A DNA stretch of 38,496 bases, taken from positions 1 to 38,496 of the forward strand of contig CAILKP010000086.1 of NCBI GenBank assembly GCA_903834785.1, in the 5' to 3' direction. The notes beneath the pieces are model-generated. The model searched no databases, was not told where the DNA came from, and saw nothing but the letters and a program-made list of their open reading frames with translations. This DNA comes from an uncultured bacterium (lineage in GTDB: Bacteria > Planctomycetota > Phycisphaerae > Phycisphaerales > UBA1924). Position numbers and translations under genes: made by a program. Shown in pieces: positions 9,473 through 17,041 of the stretch. The number at the start of each line of letters is the position of its first letter. Position 1 is the first letter of the stretch.

Positions 9473-11473
9473 TTGGCCGTGCCTGATGATGCTGTGAAAC
9501 CTGTGCAGAACGCGACGACGGCGGTTGAGCCGATTGTGGGGATTGACCTGGGAACAACCAACTCGCTGGTGGCGGTGGCCATGTGGCCGCTGACGGGTGA
9601 TGCTGCGGCGAGGGCACCCCGCGTGCTGCCGGACGATGCGGGACTGGCGATGTGCCCGAGCGTGGTGCGGTTTGGTGAGGGTGAGCCGGTGGTGGGTGTC
9701 GAGGCGAAGCAGCGGGCGGCGGAGTTTCCGCTGACGACGGTGGGCTCGGTCAAGCGGCTGATGGGAAGGTCGCTGGCTGATGCGGCGGGGGACTTGCCGT
9801 ACTTGAGCTACAAGGTGGTGGCGGGGCCTGCGGCGACGGCGCGGGTGGAAGTGCCGGTGGGTGACGGGGTGAAGGTTGTGTCGCCGCAGGAGGTCTCGGC
9901 GTATGTGCTGCGTGCGCTGCGCGAGCAGGCGTCGGCGCGGCTGGGTGTGCCGGTGCGCAAGGCCGTGGTGACGGTGCCGGCGTACTTCGATGATGCGCAG
10001 CGGCAGGCGACGCGCGATGCGGGGCGAATCGCGGGGCTGGAGGTGGTGCGGATCGTCAACGAGCCCACGGCGGCGGCGCTGGCGTATGGCCTGGGGCTGC
10101 GGGCGGGCAGCGGGCTGCGCGATCAGGTGATTGTGGTGTATGACTTTGGCGGCGGGACGTTTGATGTCTCGGTGCTGCGGCTGGTGGCGGGTGAAGCGGG
10201 TGGCGGGGCGGGTGGGGAGGCTGGGCCGGCTGCTGCGGCGGATGCGTTTCAGGTGCTTTCGACCGCGGGTGACACGCACCTGGGCGGGGATGATGTGGAT
10301 CACCTGGTGATGCAGTGGCTGCTGGGTGAGATTGCCGCGGAGGCGGGGCAGGAGATCGCGGCGGTGCCGGGCGTGCGCAGCGCGGTGCAGGCGGCGGCGG
10401 AGCGGGCGAAGATTGCACTTTCCGATGCTGAGAGCACGGAGGTGGTGCTGCCGCTGCCGGGGGGCAGGCGGTTGGTGCGTGTGCTGGGGCGCGGGCAGCT
10501 GGAGGCGATGATCATGCCGCTGGTGGAGCGGACGCTGGAGTGCTGCAAGCGGGCGATGCGTGATGCGGCCAAGCAACTGGCGGGCGAGAGCGTGAGTGCG
10601 GTGGTGATGGTGGGCGGATCGACGCGGATTCCGCTGGTGCGGCGGCGTGTGGCGGAGGTGTTCGGCTGTGAGCCGTATACCGCGGTGGACCCCGACCAGG
10701 TGGTGGCGCTGGGTGCTGCGGTGCAGGCGGGGGTGCTGATGCAGCAGCAGGCGGGGCTGGGCCGCAGCGCGGTGCTGCTGGATGTGCTGCCGCTGTCGCT
10801 GGGCCTTGAGACGGTGGGCGGCGCGGTGGCGAAGCTGATTTTCCGGAACTCGGCCACGCCGTGCCGCGCTTCGGAGATGTTCTCGACCTCGGTGGATGGG
10901 CAGACGAGCATCAAGCTCTCGGTGCTGCAGGGTGAGCGGGAGATGGCGGCGGACTGCCGGCTGCTGGGGACGTTTCACTTGCGGGGTATCCCGCCGATGC
11001 CGGCGGGCATTCCGCAAGTGCGGGTGGAGTTTGCGGTTGATGCCAACGGGGTGCTGTCGGTCAGCGCGGTCGAGCAGCGATCGGGCAAGCGGGCGGCGGT
11101 GCAGATTGTGCCCAACCACGGGCTGAGTGCCGAGGAAGTCGAGCGGATCGAGCTGGAGAGCTTCAAGCACGCGCGTGAGGACATGACGCGGCACCGGATC
11201 GCGGACTTGATTGCAAACTCCGCACTGGACCTGCACTGGATCAATAGGCAACTCAAGCAGCATGCTGCAAAGCTGGAGACGGCCAGCCGCGAGCAGCTGG
11301 AGGGGGCCGTGACGCGGCTGAGTGAGTTGGCAGCCGCGGCACGCCAGGATTGGCGGAGCGTGAGCGCTGATGAGTTCCACAAGGTCAAGGAATCGCTGGA
11401 CCGGGCCAGCATGCGGCTGCATGAGGTGGCGATTGCTGAATCACTGCGGAGCCAGAACATCGGTGACCGGTGA
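9473..11473 (+). CDS. Hsp70 family chaperone, HscA-like
   Basis: ATP-dependent Hsp70 chaperone of 666 residues. The nucleotide-binding domain shows GIDLGTTNS (23-31), the second phosphate motif [15 protein letters not shown] (about 222-236) and [14 protein letters not shown] (about 378-391). The substrate-binding domain contains [20 protein letters not shown] and ANGVLSVSA. The short wording of the C-terminal part and the [10 protein letters not shown] motif resemble HscA, the Fe-S cluster assembly chaperone, more than DnaK. However, no iscS/iscU/hscB/fdx genes lie nearby. A Gly/Ala-rich insertion (about 243-258) interrupts the nucleotide-binding domain. The start is a TTG with GGTGGGGAA upstream; no ATG precedes the conserved start. 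Confidence 0.93.
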   Translation: MAVPDDAVKPVQNATTAVEPIVGIDLGTTNSLVAVAMWPLTGDAAARAPRVLPDDAGLAMCPSVVRFGEGEPVVGVEAKQRAAEFPLTTVGSVKRLMGRSLADAAGDLPYLSYKVVAGPAATARVEVPVGDGVKVVSPQEVSAYVLRALREQASARLGVPVRKAVVTVPAYFDDAQRQATRDAGRIAGLEVVRIVNEPTAAALAYGLGLRAGSGLRDQVIVVYDFGGGTFDVSVLRLVAGEAGGGAGGEAGPAAAADAFQVLSTAGDTHLGGDDVDHLVMQWLLGEIAAEAGQEIAAVPGVRSAVQAAAERAKIALSDAESTEVVLPLPGGRRLVRVLGRGQLEAMIMPLVERTLECCKRAMRDAAKQLAGESVSAVVMVGGSTRIPLVRRRVAEVFGCEPYTAVDPDQVVALGAAVQAGVLMQQQAGLGRSAVLLDVLPLSLGLETVGGAVAKLIFRNSATPCRASEMFSTSVDGQTSIKLSVLQGEREMAADCRLLGTFHLRGIPPMPAGIPQVRVEFAVDANGVLSVSAVEQRSGKRAAVQIVPNHGLSAEEVERIELESFKHAREDMTRHRIADLIANSALDLHWINRQLKQHAAKLETASREQLEGAVTRLSELAAAARQDWRSVSADEFHKVKESLDRASMRLHEVAIAESLRSQNIGDR

Positions 11474-11532
11474 GGGCGGGGAGCGTGGGCGGGTAGCGTC
11501 TGCGGGGGTGCGGGCGGTGGAAGTGAGGCGGG

Positions 11533-11538
11533 TACACT
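11533..11538 (+). promoter_or_regulatory. candidate -10 box for a leaderless transcript
   Basis: TACACT lies exactly six bases before the ATG at 11545, with no room for a Shine-Dalgarno sequence. The spacing fits transcription starting at or next to the A of the start codon. The -35 region is not recognisable. The same arrangement recurs before the gene at 23640. Confidence 0.45.
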
Positions 11539-11544
11539 CCGGCC

Positions 11545-12147
11545 ATGGCCGATCTTGAACTTCCGTTGTCAGCACTGTGGAATCATCGCCGCGGGGAGCT
11601 GTTGTGTCAGGAGTCGGCCTTTCGTGTGCTGTTTGCGATTGACTCGCGGTCATCGCGGCTGGTGACGATGCTGCCGGGATCGGCAGCGCACGGGGTGGAG
11701 GGGACGCTGTGCATCCCGGACGACACGGAGGACTCGCTGCAACTGCTGGTGCAGATTGAGCCGACGACGGAGGATGAGTCTCCATCGGCGGCGGACCGGT
11801 TTGCCGGGTATCACGGGTCGGGGCACCGGGGCATCTTGTGTGTGCTGGAGGTAGCGGGGGGCAAGATCGCCGGCATCGTGCTGGATCCGGGGGACATTCC
11901 GCTGGACAACCCGCTGCTGGCCCACGAGGGGCGGCTGCTGAAGGTGCTCAACGGCGATCGGGCCAGACTGCAGGCGATGGTGAACCGGCGGCTGGGCACG
12001 ACGCTGCATGATGCCCTGGCGGTGGGGATTGACCCGCGGGGGATCGACATCCGCGCGGTTGAGGGCGTGTTTCGGATCACGTTTGTGAAGTTCGCTGAGC
12101 AGCCCGCCGCCGCGGAGGCGAGGATCGCAGATTTGTTTGCGGTGTAA
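11545..12147 (+). CDS. HugZ/PNPOx-like split-barrel protein with DUF2470-like C-terminus (tentative)
   Basis: A 200-residue soluble protein. Residues 1-130 look like a pyridoxamine-phosphate-oxidase-type flavin-binding split barrel, with a DRFAGYHG segment where HugZ-like proteins have their 'RYLALHP' helix. Residues 133-198 resemble DUF2470: LNGDRARLQAMVNRRLG, then VGIDPRGIDIRA and FRITFVKFAE. Members of this group bind FMN or heme and some degrade heme. The histidines needed for heme chemistry cannot be confirmed by eye, so no reaction is assigned. It begins 71 bases after the Hsp70 gene and probably has its own promoter. If the fold call is wrong, it is a conserved hypothetical protein. 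Confidence 0.6.
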   Translation: MADLELPLSALWNHRRGELLCQESAFRVLFAIDSRSSRLVTMLPGSAAHGVEGTLCIPDDTEDSLQLLVQIEPTTEDESPSAADRFAGYHGSGHRGILCVLEVAGGKIAGIVLDPGDIPLDNPLLAHEGRLLKVLNGDRARLQAMVNRRLGTTLHDALAVGIDPRGIDIRAVEGVFRITFVKFAEQPAAAEARIADLFAV

Positions 12148-12200
12148 GGGCTGCGTATTCGCGTGCAAAGATTACCGACAGGCCATCTGCAAGTGTTCAG

Positions 12201-12284
12201 CAAAGCATGCAGATCGCCGGCGGGGTGAAGTCCCCATTGGATTGATGCGGTCCGGGAACTTCTCCCTAGTCGGCGGGTGCTTTG
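12201..12284 (+). promoter_or_regulatory. candidate structured RNA leader (riboswitch-like) upstream of clpS
   Basis: A compact foldable segment in the 212-base gap before clpS. The outer stem CAAAGCA (12201-12207) pairs perfectly with TGCTTTG (12278-12284). An inner stem CGCCG (12215-12219) pairs with CGGCG (12271-12275). Within it sit two hairpins: GGGG/CCCC with loop TGAAGT (12222-12235) and GGGA/TCCC with a five-base loop (12254-12266). It does not match the FMN, cobalamin, TPP, SAM, glycine or c-di-GMP consensus sequences that I know, and lacks tRNA features. The function is unknown; it could be a riboswitch, a protein-binding leader or a small RNA. Confidence 0.4.
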
Positions 12285-12344
12285 TGGCAGGGGTTTCTGT
12301 CGCCCGCTAGTATGAGTGGGCGTACATCGTCTTGTGTATGCACT

Positions 12345-12350
12345 AGGAGG
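12345..12350 (+). promoter_or_regulatory. clpS: ribosome binding site that fixes the clpS start
   Basis: AGGAGG is the strongest Shine-Dalgarno sequence in this part of the window. It lies nine bases before the ATG at 12360. Another ATG occurs at 12354, out of frame and too close, so this site selects 12360 (or the in-frame ATG two codons later). Confidence 0.75.
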
Positions 12351-12359
12351 TTATATGCT

Positions 12360-12776
12360 ATGGGTATGCTGAATCACATCATGGGGTTGGTCGCGCCGCT
12401 GAACGCTGATGCACCGGAGGCACCGGTTCCGGCCGAGCCCGCGCGTCAGGAGCCGGTGCCGGCGGCGGAGCCGACCAAGGGTGGTGCGACAGCTGTGGCG
12501 GAGCCCCCGGCGAAGAAGTCGCCTTCGGATCCGAAGGTTGATAAGCTGCCGCCGTTTAAGGTGCTTTTGCACAACGACGACCACAACGACATGGCGTACG
12601 TGACGGTGGCGGTGGTGATGATCGCTGGCGTGCGGCCGGAGCGTGCGTTTGAGATCATGATGGAGGCGCACGACAAGGGCGTGGGTCTGGTGTGCGTGAC
12701 GCACAAGGAACTGGCGGAACTCAAGCGTGATCAGCTGCTGAGCAAGGGGCTGACGGCGTCCATTGAGGCGGCGTAA
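12360..12776 (+). CDS. clpS: ATP-dependent Clp protease adaptor ClpS
   Basis: Adaptor that delivers N-degron substrates to the ClpA/ClpC unfoldase. Its 138 residues have a Pro/Ala/Glu-rich, flexible N-terminal half (1-57) and a ClpS core. In the core, FKVLLHNDDHNDMAYV carries the N-degron pocket NDD and the adjacent Met, and MMEAHDKGVGLVCV carries the conserved His. The N-terminal arm is longer than in E. coli ClpS (106 residues). clpA is not adjacent, unlike in Proteobacteria. It follows a candidate structured RNA leader. Confidence 0.9.
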   Translation: MGMLNHIMGLVAPLNADAPEAPVPAEPARQEPVPAAEPTKGGATAVAEPPAKKSPSDPKVDKLPPFKVLLHNDDHNDMAYVTVAVVMIAGVRPERAFEIMMEAHDKGVGLVCVTHKELAELKRDQLLSKGLTASIEAA

Positions 12777-13051
12777 GGCCGCGGCGAGTTCTCGGACCTG
12801 GGGCAGTGCTGCAATCTGCGGCGGCCCGGTGCAAGCAAAATGTGGTGATGGAGTGATGGACCGGACGGTTTCGGCGGTGCTGGGTTTCTGCGCAAAGTCT
12901 CTCTAGATGGAGGTTTGGGGTGCAGTCTGCGAGCAGAATCTCGTGTGCTGGCGTGCATTTTTTGCGCGGGGTGGTCGATGCTACTGGTGCGACGCAGCCG
13001 AGCTGACGGCCCTGGGAGCATGTTGCTCCAGCACAAGGGATCAGCGAGGAT

Positions 13052-13555
13052 GTGGCGGCCCGGAGCCCAACCTTGATCGTCCCACGCATCGGTGAAATCC
13101 TCGTGAGCAAGGGGGCCATGACAGAGGCCCAGGTTGAGCAGGTGTTGACGCTGCAGCACAAGCGACGCGAGCCGTTTGGCCTGCTGGCTGAGGAGATGTT
13201 CAACATCAGCCAGAAGGTGCTGGAAGAGGCGTGGGCGGAGCAGTACAGCTACATCACCGCGACGATTGACCCCAAGGTGGAGCGGATCGACCAGGAGGTG
13301 GTGCGAACGCTGTCGCGGCGGCAGGCCTGGCAGTTCCGCATCCTGCCGGTGCGGTACGACGGGACCGAGGTGATGGTGTGTACGGCCAAGGCGCATCTGG
13401 CCCGGGCACTGCGGTTTGCCTACCAGCACTTTGGGCCGTCGTGCTATCTGGTGCTGGCTGATGCCGAGCATCTGGATGAGGCACTGGCGGTGCACTACCC
13501 GCTGCCGAGTGTGATGCATGCCGGCGGCACGGGCGGTTGCTCGCTGGCGGCGTGA
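13052..13555 (+). CDS. stand-alone MshEN / GspE N-terminal domain protein
   Basis: A 167-residue protein made of the N-terminal domain of type II secretion/pilus ATPases without any ATPase domain. RIGEILVSKGAMTEAQVEQV (about residues 12-31) matches the first half of the c-di-GMP-binding MshEN motif, including the Arg and Gly. The second half (PFGLLAEEMFNISQKVLEEA) is degenerate, with FG replacing the usual LG. The rest (VMVCTAKAHLARALRFAYQH) resembles the second beta-rich part of the same domain. The start is unsure: the GTG at 13052 has AGGA very close, while the TTG at 13073 has GGAG eight bases upstream. It lies 13.5 kb from the pilus cluster but may report c-di-GMP to it. Confidence 0.75.
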   Translation: MAARSPTLIVPRIGEILVSKGAMTEAQVEQVLTLQHKRREPFGLLAEEMFNISQKVLEEAWAEQYSYITATIDPKVERIDQEVVRTLSRRQAWQFRILPVRYDGTEVMVCTAKAHLARALRFAYQHFGPSCYLVLADAEHLDEALAVHYPLPSVMHAGGTGGCSLAA

Positions 13556-13677
13556 GCGCAACGCCAGCGATGGAGGTACTTTGCGCTCCTTGCCCTGGCC
13601 GGGCGGCCGGGTGAGCGAACACCGAACACGGCGTGGCTGGGGGCGAGTGATCGCACAGTCACGGGGCTCCTTTCGAG

Positions 13678-13713
13678 CCGGGCTCGCTTGTTGCGGGCCC
13701 GGTATCTTTTGTT
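13678..13713 (+). terminator. intrinsic terminator after the MshEN-domain gene
   Basis: A ten-base stem CCGGGCTCGC / GCGGGCCCGG (one G-T pair, loop TTGTT) is followed by the T-rich run TATCTTTTGTT. It would end transcription from the clpS/MshEN side before rpsO. Its 5' arm overlaps an alternative hairpin (13665-13679). Confidence 0.7.
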
Positions 13714-13844
13714 AGGTGACTGTGGGTGTGATGGGGGCCGGTTTCTTGGCAGCAGGCGATAGCCGGGCGGCGGGGATGGGCTGCGAGGAGATGGTTTATG
13801 TTTGGGTGGTGGATTGGTCGCTAGAATCCGGCGGCGTGGGCGGC

Positions 13845-13850
13845 TATAGT
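13845..13850 (+). promoter_or_regulatory. rpsO: candidate -10 box of the rpsO promoter
   Basis: TATAGT lies 31 bases before the rpsO ATG. No good -35 match is seen at 16-18 bases. The position just after a terminator and just before a ribosomal protein gene supports promoter function. A short leader of about 25 bases without a strong Shine-Dalgarno sequence follows. Confidence 0.5.
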
Positions 13851-13881
13851 TGACGCCTTAGCCCTTCGCACGGATTTTGCA

Positions 13882-14136
13882 ATGACCAAGACTGACCTTG
13901 TCAAGAAGTTCCAGGTTCACCCGACTGACTCCGGCTCGCCCGAGGTTCAGGTTGCGCTGCTGACCAGCCGCATCAATGACCTGAGCGACCACCTCAAGCA
14001 GCACAAGAAGGATGCTCACAGCCGCCGCGGCCTGGTGCTGATGGCCAGCAAGCGTAACAAGCTGCTGAAGTATCTGGCGAGCACGGACCGCAACCGGTAC
14101 ACCGATCTGATCGGTCGACTCGGCCTGCGTAAGTAA
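13882..14136 (+). CDS. rpsO: 30S ribosomal protein S15
   Basis: Primary 16S rRNA-binding protein of the small-subunit platform. At 84 residues it is slightly shorter than the E. coli protein (89), with the conserved [20 protein letters not shown] and the RNA-binding [15 protein letters not shown] around residues 38-52. The helix [11 protein letters not shown] is also present. A strong terminator follows immediately, and then pnp, reproducing the widespread rpsO-pnp order. The TATAGT box upstream suggests its own promoter. Confidence 0.98.
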   Translation: MTKTDLVKKFQVHPTDSGSPEVQVALLTSRINDLSDHLKQHKKDAHSRRGLVLMASKRNKLLKYLASTDRNRYTDLIGRLGLRK

Positions 14137-14151
14137 AACGATCCCTCATGG

Positions 14152-14187
14152 GGCCCGCGAAGGAAACTTCGCGGGCCTTCTTGTTTC
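14152..14187 (+). terminator. rpsO intrinsic terminator
   Basis: Perfect 11-base stem GGCCCGCGAAG / CTTCGCGGGCC with a GAAA loop, followed by TTCTTGTTT. It lies 15 bases after the rpsO stop. Confidence 0.93.
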
Positions 14188-14531
14188 CCTGTCTCGCCGC
14201 TGTGCGGGGAGGCAGTGGGCGCTGTGCAGTCACAAGGGCGGGCTTCGGTGGCGTGAGATGCCTGCCGCGGCCGCATGGTTCGGGGGGCTGGTGCAGGAGT
14301 GGAGGGCCGGTGCGGCCCGCACCGGACGACCGGACGCGGCCTGCTGAGGCGGCCCGCTTCGGACCCAATGACTGCCCTCCGCCTTCTGCCATCTTTTCGT
14401 TGCAGCGGTGACCCGGAACGCGAACCCCGCCAGATCGCCGCGCACGGTGCGTGGGCGCAACGGCGAGGTGGGTTACGCGTTCGCGATGGCGACGCTCGCT
14501 TTCACCTCCGCGTCGCGAGGTACGCAGTTCC
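14188..14531. other. 344-base gap between rpsO terminator and pnp
   Basis: An open frame runs in from 14451 in phase with pnp, but its sequence (Arg/Ser/Trp-rich) is not protein-like. GAGG about ten bases before the ATG at 14532 serves pnp. The region must contain the pnp promoter and leader. I see no clear -10/-35 pair and no recognisable RNA, although GC-rich inverted stretches around 14310-14360 could fold. Confidence 0.5.
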
Positions 14532-16739
14532 ATGAATCACGTCGTCATCACCAAGGAGTTTGGCGGTCGCACGCTGACACTCGAAACCGGCAAGGTCGGC
14601 AAGCTCGCCGGCTCATGCGTCATGGCCACTTTCGGCGGCACCACGGTTCTGGCGGCGGTCGTCCGCGGCAAGCCCCGCAACGAGATCCCCGACTTCCTGG
14701 GCCTGACGATCGATTACCGCGAGAAGACCAGCGCCGCGGGCAAGTTCCCCGGCGGCTTTAAGAAGCGTGAAGGCCCACCGTCAGAGAAGGAAATCCTGAC
14801 GATGCGCATGATCGACCGCCCGATGCGCCCGCTGTTCCCCGATGGCTACTACGACGAGGTGCTGGTGCAGTGCTTCGTGATGAGCCACGACGCTGAGAAC
14901 GACGCGGACGTGATCGCCGGCACCGCGGCCTCGGCCGCGCTGGCCATCAGCGATGTGCCCTTCGAGGGGCCGATCGCCACGGTGCGCGTTGCCCGCATCC
15001 ACACCGATGCCGGGACGCAGTTTGCGATCAACCCGACGGTGAGCCAGCTTGAGTACAGCGACCTGGACATGGTCCTCTCGGGCCACAAGGACGGGCTGAA
15101 CATGATCGAAGTCGGCGCTGCCGAGGTGCCCGAGGCCGACGTGCTGGCCGCGATCAAGTTCGGTCAGGAGCACATCGGCCACCTGCTGGGTGCGATCAAT
15201 GAGCTGGTGGCCAAGGTCGGCAAGCCGAAGGTTGTCGGCACGCTGTACCTGCCGCCGCAGGACATCACGGACCTGGTTGCCAAGGAGCTGACGCCGGGCT
15301 TTACCAAGGCCCGCCAGATCAAGAGCAAGGCCGAGCGCGGCGCATCGCTGGACAAGCAGCGCGACGAGTTCCTGGACAAGCACTTTGCCGTCAAGCTCGA
15401 CGGCACGTACGGCCAGTACGCCGAGAGCGCCAAGCGTCGCACGTTTGCCAAGGAAGCGGTCAAGCGTCTTGATGAGAAGCTGACGCGCAAGCTGATCGTC
15501 GACTCGGGCATCCGCGCCGACGGCCGCAGCGCCAAGCAGATCCGCGAGATCACCAGCGAGGTCGGTGTGTTCGCCCGCACGCACGGTTCGGCGTTCTTCC
15601 AGCGCGGCGAGACGCAGTCGCTGGTGACCTGCACCCTGGGTACCAGCAAGGACGAGCAGATCGTTGACGGCCTGCTGCCGGAGTACAGCAAGAAGTTCAT
15701 GCTGCACTACAACTTCCCCCCGTTCAGCACGGGCGAGGTCAAGCGCATCATGGCTCCCGGCCGCCGCGAGATCGGTCACGGCGCCCTGGCCGAGCGTTCG
15801 CTGCTGGCCGTGCTGCCCAGCCCCGATGAGTTCCCCTACACCGTCCGCCTGGTCTCGGACATCACCGAGAGCAACGGCTCCTCGTCGATGGCCTCGGTCT
15901 GCGGCGGCTGCCTGGCGCTCATGGATGCGGGTGTGCCCATCCGCGCGACCTGTGCCGGCATCTCCGTCGGTCGCTTCACCGATGAGAACGGCGAGAAGGA
16001 AATCTTCGTCACCGACATCATCGGCGAAGAGGACTTCTTCGGCGACATGGACTTTAAGGTCTCCGGCACGCGTGACGGCATCACCGGCATTCAGCTGGAC
16101 CTCAAGGCCCGCGGCCTGGTTCTCAGCCAGGTCGAGACGATCTTCGAGCAGGCCCGTGTCGGCCGGCTCGAGATCATCGACATCATGGAGCGCTGCATCG
16201 CCAAGCCCCGCGCTGACATCAGCCCGCTGGCTCCGCGCATCGTCACGATCCGCATCAACCCCGAGAAGATCGGCAAGCTGATCGGCCCGGGCGGCAAGAC
16301 CATCCGCGGTCTGCAGGAGAAGTGGGGCGTGACCATCGACGTCGAGGATGACGGCACCGTCATGGTGGCCAGCAACGACGGCGTGGCCATGGCCGGCGCG
16401 CAGGGCGAGATCGAGGCGCTGGTCGCTGAGATCAAGGTCGGCACGTTCTACACCGGCAAGGTCGTGAGCATGAAGGACTTCGGCGCCTTCATCGAACTGG
16501 CCCCCGGCACCGACGGCATGTGCCACATCAGCGAACTGGCTGACGGCTACGTCAAGCAGGTCAACGATGTGGTCAAGCTCGGCGACATCGTCCGCGTGAA
16601 GGTGATCCTGGTCGATGACCAGGGCCGCATCAAGCTGTCGATCAAGCAGGCCAAGGCGGCCGATGCCGCGGCAGCGGGCGGCGCAACGACCCAGGCCGAG
16701 GCCAAGCCGGCCCCGGCTCAGGTCGGCAGCCAGGTGTGA
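14532..16739 (+). CDS. pnp: polyribonucleotide nucleotidyltransferase (PNPase)
   Basis: Phosphorolytic 3'-5' exoribonuclease of the RNA degradosome. Its 735 residues carry the full domain order: a first RNase PH domain from residue 1, an all-helical linker and a second, catalytic RNase PH domain around 300-550. The KH domain (about 565-630) carries KIGKLIGPGGKTIRGLQ, and the S1 domain (about 635-705) carries GKVVSMKDFGAFIEL. The Ala/Pro/Gln-rich tail ends in GSQV. The ATG at 14532 was chosen because the upstream in-frame extension is not conserved-looking. Its codons favour C endings, like groEL and the pilus genes. Its last six codons and terminator are partly duplicated at 21407-21480. Confidence 0.98.
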   Translation: MNHVVITKEFGGRTLTLETGKVGKLAGSCVMATFGGTTVLAAVVRGKPRNEIPDFLGLTIDYREKTSAAGKFPGGFKKREGPPSEKEILTMRMIDRPMRPLFPDGYYDEVLVQCFVMSHDAENDADVIAGTAASAALAISDVPFEGPIATVRVARIHTDAGTQFAINPTVSQLEYSDLDMVLSGHKDGLNMIEVGAAEVPEADVLAAIKFGQEHIGHLLGAINELVAKVGKPKVVGTLYLPPQDITDLVAKELTPGFTKARQIKSKAERGASLDKQRDEFLDKHFAVKLDGTYGQYAESAKRRTFAKEAVKRLDEKLTRKLIVDSGIRADGRSAKQIREITSEVGVFARTHGSAFFQRGETQSLVTCTLGTSKDEQIVDGLLPEYSKKFMLHYNFPPFSTGEVKRIMAPGRREIGHGALAERSLLAVLPSPDEFPYTVRLVSDITESNGSSSMASVCGGCLALMDAGVPIRATCAGISVGRFTDENGEKEIFVTDIIGEEDFFGDMDFKVSGTRDGITGIQLDLKARGLVLSQVETIFEQARVGRLEIIDIMERCIAKPRADISPLAPRIVTIRINPEKIGKLIGPGGKTIRGLQEKWGVTIDVEDDGTVMVASNDGVAMAGAQGEIEALVAEIKVGTFYTGKVVSMKDFGAFIELAPGTDGMCHISELADGYVKQVNDVVKLGDIVRVKVILVDDQGRIKLSIKQAKAADAAAAGGATTQAEAKPAPAQVGSQV

Positions 16740-16799
16740 GTCTGGCTGGAGAAAACTGAGTTTTGATTGATAAGCCCCCGCTTCGGCGGGGGCTTTTCT
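16725..16799 (+). repeat. direct repeat copy 1: pnp 3' end plus terminator
   Basis: This segment contains the last codons and stop of pnp plus the adjoining terminator. A second copy lies at 21407-21480 in the same orientation, with 64 of 75 aligned positions identical by hand count. The shared blocks include TGAGTCTGG, ACTGAGTT and the entire terminator hairpin and T-tract. The two copies bracket the two-gene secreted-protein module. Confidence 0.8.
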
Positions 16800-16800
16800 T
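16772..16800 (+). terminator. pnp intrinsic terminator
   Basis: Eight-base GC stem GCCCCCGC with a TTCG tetraloop and perfect complement, flanked by AA/TT, followed by TTTTCTT. It begins about 32 bases after the pnp stop. Confidence 0.95.
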
Positions 16801-16959
16801 ATGGGTGTGCGAACTTGGGCAATACAAGCGTCAGAAGGTGAACGGTGTTTGAAACTGGATCTTGCGCATTAAACCTGCGTTTGACATCATTTCGAGCAAC
16901 TTCGGTCGCATGGCGGTGCGAGGGTGTGTTCGTTTTTTTTGTAATTTCGGACCTTGTTG

Positions 16960-16988
16960 CTTGTCGAAGTTCGGTTCTGTGGTACACT
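16960..16988 (+). promoter_or_regulatory. candidate promoter of the SUMF1-fold/dockerin gene pair
   Basis: CTTGTC (16960-16965) and TACACT (16983-16988) are separated by 17 bases, in an unusually T-rich stretch after the pnp terminator. Transcription would start about 47 bases before the GTG at 17042. This is the best sigma-70-like pair in the window, though the -35 is imperfect. Confidence 0.5.
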
Positions 16989-17041
16989 CTTTTCAGCGTT
17001 GATTCAGGGCTGGTGAAGGTTCAGGTTGAGGAGCGTGTCGA

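Larger units (their letters stand above)
13556..13881. other. 326-base gap before rpsO
   Basis: No convincing protein or tRNA. It holds an intrinsic terminator (13678-13713), a nine-base perfect inverted repeat enclosing it (13654-13662 with 13716-13724), and a TATAGT box near the rpsO end. The remainder is GC-rich and featureless. Confidence 0.6.

Noticed and set aside
9467..11422. 651-residue minus-strand open frame opposite the Hsp70 gene
   Set aside because: Composition is His/Arg/Gln-rich, a typical antisense shadow in GC-rich DNA, while the plus strand carries a fully conserved Hsp70.
12201..12284. tRNA gene suggested by the seven-base closing stem
   Set aside because: There is no T-loop (TTCGA), anticodon arm or correct D-arm spacing. 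The FMN riboswitch was also considered because of a GGGTGAA-like string, but the rest of that consensus is missing.
14451..14531. 27-codon N-terminal extension of PNPase
   Set aside because: It is Arg/Ser/Trp-rich and not conserved-looking; the usual PNPase start follows the ATG at 14532.
14781..16526. 581-residue minus-strand open frame opposite pnp
   Set aside because: It is Ala/Leu/Asp-rich without domains and is the shadow of the pnp frame.
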